A DNA stretch of 10,551 nucleotides, from positions 1 to 10,551 of the forward strand of contig DHLV01000148.1 of NCBI GenBank assembly GCA_002405445.1, written 5' to 3'. Source of the DNA: Flammeovirgaceae bacterium UBA4659. Lineage in GTDB: Bacteria > Bacteroidota > Bacteroidia > Cytophagales > Cyclobacteriaceae. A model generated the notes under the pieces. The model made no database searches and had not been told where the DNA came from. It worked only from the letters and a program-made list of their open reading frames with translations. Positions 7,142-10,551 of this stretch are shown here, in pieces; position 1 is the first letter of the stretch; each line of letters opens with the position of its first letter. A program made the position numbers and the translations under genes.

Positions 7142-8458
7142 CTAAATTGCAAATAATCCTTGATTGAGTAAATTCAACGCCTTTTCTTTTTGGGAAGTGT
7201 CTACTAAAATGGAGATGTTGTTGTGGCTGCCGCCAAAAGAAACCATGCGCACGGGTAGTGAACCCAACGCGTTGAATACCTCTGGTAAGACGCCTTCTTT
7301 TTCAGCAAGAGCATTGCCCACAATACAGATGATAGTTTGATTTTTATCAACTTCAATACTGCCAAAGGTCATCAGTTCTGCCAATAGCTCATTCAGGTGG
7401 GTGCTGTCATCAATGGTTACTGACATAGCCACCTCTGAAGTGGAGATCATGTCAATCGGTGTTTTATGTTTTTCAAAAACCTCAAACACCTTTCTGAGAA
7501 AACCGTATGCCAGTAACATACGCGAAGACTTGATGTTGATAGCGGTGATTCCATCTTTGGCTGCAATTGCCTTCACCTGCCCGCGAGTTCCTTTTGAGCT
7601 GATGATCGTGCCGGCTGCTTTTTCTTCCATTGTATTTTTCAGTCGCACGGGTACATCAAACTTTTGGGCAGGCAAAATGGTTGAGGGATGCAAGATTTTT
7701 GCTCCAAAGTATGCCAGTTCACTTGCCTCATCAAAAGTGAGCTCGGCAATTGGCCTGGTCTTCTTTACAATGCGCGGGTCGTTGTTATGCATCCCATCGA
7801 TATCTGTCCAGATTTGGATTTCTTCTGCGCGAATGGCCGCCCCGATCAGCGATGCTGTGTAATCGCTGCCGCCCCGTTTTAGGTTATCGATTTCGTTCCT
7901 GTGGTTTCGGCAAATATACCCCTGCGTAACGATGATATCAGATTGAATGGTATCAATGATTGGTTTCAGGCGCGAGGCAATTTTGTCCAACTCCGGCTCG
8001 TGGTTTTCGTCAATGGACATAAAGTGCAAAGCCGGCAATAGCCGCGAATTGATTTTGCGCTCTTGCAGATGATGGTAAAAAAGCTCAGTTGAAATCAGTT
8101 CACCCTGTGCCAGCAACTCCCGGTGGCTGCGATCGTCAAAGTTTCCGGCTGCCAACAACCGAAACAAGCTGAAGTAGCGGCTCACGATTTCCTCCCCAAT
8201 GGCTTTGTAACCTTCTGAACTATACAGCGCATTTATAAATTGGAGATAGTGCTTTTCAAGGTTTTGAATTTCAAGCTCAGCGGCAGCGGGATTCTGCCCG
8301 AGCAATGCATCACCTATACGCACCAACGTGTTGGTGGTGCCACTGAGGGCAGACAGCACCACTATCTTCTTCCCGGGCATGCCAAGAATTAGTTCTGCGA
8401 TTTTCTTCATCCGCTCAGGCTTGCCGACCGAAGTGCCACCAAACTTAACAACTAACAT
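7142..8458 (-). CDS. lysC: Aspartokinase, lysine-sensitive (LysC) type
   Basis: Phosphorylates L-aspartate to 4-phospho-L-aspartate, the first step toward lysine (and diaminopimelate for peptidoglycan), threonine and methionine. The 438 residues start at the ATG at 8458. Motifs in order are KFGGTSVG (5-12), GGSDYTASLIG (196-206), TDIDGMHNNDPRIV (218-231) and KILHPSTI (254-261). Two ACT domains follow at about 302-370 and 372-438. The C-terminal half aligns by eye with E. coli LysC (GFL.KVFE......DMISTSEV, then a GLF ending). It is monofunctional: no homoserine dehydrogenase follows the ACT domains. The frame is open 31 codons further upstream to 8551, but a promoter (8482-8511) lies inside that stretch and the family N-terminus begins at MLVVKFGG, so 8458 is the real start. 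The gene forms its own transcript, divergent from yceI. Confidence 0.97.
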   Translation of the reverse strand: MLVVKFGGTSVGKPERMKKIAELILGMPGKKIVVLSALSGTTNTLVRIGDALLGQNPAAAELEIQNLEKHYLQFINALYSSEGYKAIGEEIVSRYFSLFRLLAAGNFDDRSHRELLAQGELISTELFYHHLQERKINSRLLPALHFMSIDENHEPELDKIASRLKPIIDTIQSDIIVTQGYICRNHRNEIDNLKRGGSDYTASLIGAAIRAEEIQIWTDIDGMHNNDPRIVKKTRPIAELTFDEASELAYFGAKILHPSTILPAQKFDVPVRLKNTMEEKAAGTIISSKGTRGQVKAIAAKDGITAINIKSSRMLLAYGFLRKVFEVFEKHKTPIDMISTSEVAMSVTIDDSTHLNELLAELMTFGSIEVDKNQTIICIVGNALAEKEGVLPEVFNALGSLPVRMVSFGGSHNNISILVDTSQKEKALNLLNQGLFAI

Positions 8459-8481
8459 GCTGATATGACTTTTTGGGAGCG

Positions 8482-8511
8482 CAAATATAGTGCGCAACAG
8501 GTTGCCACAAA
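8482..8511 (-). promoter_or_regulatory. Bacteroidota-type promoter of lysC
   Basis: On the minus strand, TTTG (8508-8511) is followed by an 18-base spacer and TATATTTG (8482-8489). This is an exact match to the Bacteroidota -7 consensus TAnnTTTG, with a -33 TTTG at about the usual distance. Transcription would begin near 8475, giving a leader of roughly 15-20 bases before the lysC ATG at 8458. The leader is too short for a lysine riboswitch, so control by lysine is probably through the enzyme's ACT domains rather than the mRNA leader. Confidence 0.75.
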
Positions 8512-8598
8512 AGATAAACGTCAGCAAGCTGGTCCACACTAGCGTATGCAAACGTTAGAAATTTTAACAAAAAATAACAAAATCCTTAACACTCCATT

Positions 8599-8625
8599 AA
8601 CAGTGCTATATTGGGCGCCACTGTT
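8599..8625. promoter_or_regulatory. Dyad around a -7-like element upstream of yceI
   Basis: AACAGTG (8599-8605) and CACTGTT (8619-8625) form a perfect seven-base inverted repeat with a 13-base centre. The centre contains TATATTGG (8607-8614), a one-mismatch version of the TAnnTTTG -7 element, correctly oriented for the plus-strand yceI gene whose ATG is at 8650. No good -33 TTTG is present; CTTAAC lies at about the right distance. A repressor operator over the promoter is one reading; a chance palindrome or a leader stem is another. Confidence 0.35.
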
Positions 8626-8649
8626 ATTTTTGCCAAAAAAAAATTGACT

Positions 8650-9303
8650 ATGAAATTACGAATGATTTTTGCCGGATTGGTTGTATGTGGGGTTTGTGTC
8701 TTTTGTGTGGGCAAAAAGCCCTCTGAACCATCTGTTTTAGAAAAGGCAGCGTTGGCTGCCGGGGTGCAGTACCAACTGGATACTGCTAATAGCGTTATCG
8801 AATGGATTGGCTCCGCCCCGGGAGACTACCGGCACAATGGTATTTTGAGGTTTTCGACAGGCACCGTGGGTGTCGAAGAACAAGTAATTACCAGCGGAAG
8901 CCTGTTGGTGAATATGAAAACGATCTCAGCGCTAGATCAAACTGGCAAGGATAAGAAGAATCTCGAAAGCCACCTGATGGACGAGGATTTTTTTGAAGTT
9001 GAGAAGTTTCCAACGGGTGCTTTCCAGTTTGTTCGCGTTAGTAGCGCAAGCGATAGTGCGGGTTACACTTTGCGTGTCGATGGCAATCTGACGTTGAAAA
9101 ATGTGACGCACCCGGTCAGCTTCAGAGCAAAAGCCGTCATCAGCGGAGATACCATCATTGCCGAAAGCGCAACCTTTACCATCGACCGGACCAAGTGGGG
9201 CATCGTGTACCATTCTGGAATTATTGGCACTATCAAAGATGATTTAATCAACGATGAGATTGTGTTGAAGGTCAAGTTGAGCGCTGCGAAACAAATCTTA
9301 TGA
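8650..9303 (+). CDS. YceI-family exported protein
   Basis: A 217-residue lipocalin-like protein of the YceI family, whose members bind polyisoprenoids or other amphiphiles in the periplasm; the ligand here is unknown. The ATG at 8650 is chosen because a hydrophobic export signal (MKLRMIFAGLVVCGVCVF) follows at once; a TTG 39 bases upstream is possible in frame but puts unrelated charged residues ahead of the signal. Three cysteines lie in the signal (13, 16, 19) but none has a good lipobox, so lipidation is uncertain. The YceI domain spans about 40-212: YQLDTANSVIEWIG, GSLLVNMKTISALD, HLMDEDFFEVEKFPTGAF (108-125), GNLTLKNVTHPVSF (145-158), and FTIDRTKWGIVY (176-187), all family hallmarks. An A-rich stretch, not a Shine-Dalgarno sequence, precedes the start. 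Its stop codon overlaps the start of the next gene (ATGA), indicating translational coupling. Confidence 0.93.
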   Translation: MKLRMIFAGLVVCGVCVFCVGKKPSEPSVLEKAALAAGVQYQLDTANSVIEWIGSAPGDYRHNGILRFSTGTVGVEEQVITSGSLLVNMKTISALDQTGKDKKNLESHLMDEDFFEVEKFPTGAFQFVRVSSASDSAGYTLRVDGNLTLKNVTHPVSFRAKAVISGDTIIAESATFTIDRTKWGIVYHSGIIGTIKDDLINDEIVLKVKLSAAKQIL

Positions 9304-9701
9304 GAGATCTTTTCGTTGTCTTTCTAATTGCCGTTAGCCTTTCAGTTTATTCACAGCCAAACTCTAACAATAAAACCCTTTGGACTTTCACTTACCTGAA
9401 AGCAAAAGAAGGCCAGAAGGCAGACTTGAAAGCTTTTATACAGAAGAAATGGTTTGCAATGGACAAGCAGGCGCTGGAGCAAGGGTTGTTAAAGCAGTAT
9501 CACCTTTTAGAAAATAGCGATGCTACCAAAGAGTGGGATTTTGTTGTGATGGTTCAGTATCGGGATGAGACGGGCTACGAAGGCGTAAAGGTAGAGTTTG
9601 AAAAGATCCGTCAGGCACATCAACATGTATTGGTAAATGGAAAAGGGATAGCCGATGTGGGCAGGGTTGTAAAGGCTGAAGAATTTTTAGAGGTATTGTA
9701 A
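9300..9701 (+). CDS. Small exported protein coupled to yceI, unknown function
   Basis: A 133-residue protein I do not recognise. Residues 1-19 (MRDLFVVFLIAVSLSVYSQ) are a signal peptide with no lipobox, so it should be periplasmic or secreted, like its upstream partner. The mature part of about 114 residues alternates strands and helices: WTFTYLKAKEG, a helix ADLKAFIQKKWFAMDKQALE, a strand GLLKQYHLLEN, then EWDFVVMVQYRD, a helix, and GRVVKAEEFLEVL. This resembles the dimeric alpha-beta barrel (ferredoxin-like) fold of small mono-oxygenase or stress proteins; the conserved His pair in RQAHQHVLV is notable. That is fold inference only. Its ATG overlaps the yceI stop by four bases, so the two are almost certainly co-translated. 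The bidirectional terminator begins three bases past its stop. Confidence 0.85.
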   Translation: MRDLFVVFLIAVSLSVYSQPNSNNKTLWTFTYLKAKEGQKADLKAFIQKKWFAMDKQALEQGLLKQYHLLENSDATKEWDFVVMVQYRDETGYEGVKVEFEKIRQAHQHVLVNGKGIADVGRVVKAEEFLEVL

Positions 9702-9704
9702 AGA

Positions 9705-9738
9705 AAAAATCCCCTGGGCAGAAGCCGAGGGGATTTTT
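9705..9738. terminator. Bidirectional rho-independent terminator between the yceI unit and dnaK
   Basis: AAAAATCCCCTGGGC pairs with GCCGAGGGGATTTTT across an AGAA loop, a 15-base stem with one G-G mismatch. The A-tract and T-tract on the two sides make it work on both strands. It starts three bases after the stop of the plus-strand 133-residue gene and 22 bases after the end of dnaK on the minus strand. Confidence 0.9.
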
Positions 9739-9759
9739 GACATCGCTGTTTGAAAACAA

Positions 9760-10551
9760 CTACTTCACTTCTTCATACTCCACATCCGTTGCATTTCCGT
9801 TGCCTGCATTGGCACCTGCGCTTGCTCCTTCGCTATTACTTGCCCCAGCATTAGCGCCCTGCGCTCCACCTTGTGCGGCATACATCTCTTGCGAGGCTGC
9901 CTGCCATGCAGTGTTCAATGCATTCATCGCGGTGTCAATCATCGCCAGGTCTTTGGCGGTGTGGGCTTCCTTCAGTTTGATCAGCGCACCGTTGATGGCC
10001 GACTTGTTTCCCTCCGAAAGCTTATCACCAAATTCCTTCAGTTGTTTTTCCGTTTGGAAAATCAATGAATCAGCCTGATTCACTTTTTCAATCTTCTCTT
10101 TCTCCTTCTTATCGTTCTCTGCATTGGCTTGTGCCTCTTGCTTCATCTTTTGGATTTCGGCATCTGTCAAACCGCTGCTGGCTTCAATACGAATCTTTTG
10201 TTCTTTGCCAGTGCCTTTGTCTTTAGCCGATACATGAAGGATACCGTTGGCATCAATATCAAAAGTTACTTCGATTTGAGGCACACCGCGTGGGGCGGGT
10301 GGAATACCATCTAAGTGGAATCTACCAATAGTACAGTTGTCGCGTGCCATAGGGCGCTCGCCTTGCAGCACGTGTATTTCCACCGAAGGTTGGCTATCGC
10401 TGGCAGTTGAGAACACTTCCGATTTTTTAGAGGGGATAGTTGTGTTAGACTCAATCAACTTTGTCATCACACCACCCATGGTTTCGATACCCAGGCTCAG
10501 CGGCGTAACGTCGAGCAACAAGACATCCTTCACCTCACCGGTTAGAACTGC
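9760..10551 (-). CDS. dnaK: Chaperone DnaK (Hsp70), C-terminal part (runs off the right edge)
   Basis: ATP-dependent Hsp70 chaperone that works with DnaJ and GrpE in the cytoplasm. The window holds the last 263 codons; the frame is open through the right edge, so the ATPase domain lies outside. The first residues, [20 protein letters not shown], are the end of the nucleotide-binding domain, the conserved VLLLD interdomain linker and the first strand of the substrate-binding domain. [19 protein letters not shown] and [23 protein letters not shown] are classic substrate-domain signatures. A helical lid follows ([12 protein letters not shown] onward). The protein ends in an Ala/Gly/Asn-rich disordered tail of about 35 residues and the terminal EYEEVK, equivalent to the EFEEVK of E. 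coli DnaK. Nothing suggests damage. The stop is 22 bases from the shared terminator. Confidence 0.98.
   Translation of the reverse strand, partial: AVLTGEVKDVLLLDVTPLSLGIETMGGVMTKLIESNTTIPSKKSEVFSTASDSQPSVEIHVLQGERPMARDNCTIGRFHLDGIPPAPRGVPQIEVTFDIDANGILHVSAKDKGTGKEQKIRIEASSGLTDAEIQKMKQEAQANAENDKKEKEKIEKVNQADSLIFQTEKQLKEFGDKLSEGNKSAINGALIKLKEAHTAKDLAMIDTAMNALNTAWQAASQEMYAAQGGAQGANAGASNSEGASAGANAGNGNATDVEYEEVK

Noticed and set aside
1..10551. Hidden defence system, mobile element, CRISPR array or tRNA/rRNA gene
   Set aside because: The window is filled with housekeeping and envelope genes. I saw no terminal inverted repeats with target duplications, no regular direct-repeat arrays, no tRNA cloverleaf and no nuclease, transposase or integrase motif.

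Overview
The window looks like a chromosomal housekeeping segment from a member of the Bacteroidota, most like the Cytophagales/Chitinophagales side of the phylum, though I cannot place it to genus. Four things point there. No gene has a Shine-Dalgarno sequence at a sensible distance from its start. The region before the minus-strand aspartokinase gene holds a good Bacteroidota-type promoter (TTTG, an 18-base spacer, then TATATTTG). The aspartyl-tRNA synthetase N-terminus has the form I associate with Bacteroidota. Finally, there is a large secreted WG-repeat protein of a kind common in this phylum.

Layout from left to right. The first 2.5 kb is all on the minus strand: the N-terminal 443 codons of an M16 zinc peptidase (running off the left edge), a divergent small heat-shock (Hsp20-like) protein, and a small secreted protein of unknown function with a PsbP/DcrB-like pattern. 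Hairpins with T-tracts separate these genes, so they are probably separate transcripts. A 114-base divergent gap leads to aspS (aspartyl-tRNA synthetase) on the plus strand. It is followed by an 860-residue exported protein with N-terminal helical repeats and C-terminal WG repeats. lysC (lysine-sensitive-type aspartokinase) lies convergent to that gene on the minus strand. A 191-base divergent gap separates lysC from a two-gene plus-strand unit: an exported YceI-family protein and a small exported protein whose start overlaps the YceI stop codon by an ATGA. The last feature is the C-terminal 263 codons of dnaK on the minus strand, separated from the YceI pair by a strong bidirectional terminator.

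The genes do not form one pathway. aspS and lysC both use aspartate (translation and the lysine/threonine/methionine branch), and dnaK and the Hsp20-like gene are both chaperones, but each is in its own transcription unit and I infer no joint regulation. The only clearly coupled pair is yceI plus its downstream partner. I see no mobile elements, tRNA or rRNA genes, CRISPR arrays or phage genes. No gene-free stretch exceeds 300 bases; the longest gaps are 154 bases (1330-1483), 191 bases (8459-8649), 114 bases (2527-2640) and 105 bases (4396-4500). I found no convincing new biological system. The items most worth a second look are the YceI-coupled small protein, the WG-repeat protein, the divergent Hsp20 and the tandem hairpins behind it.
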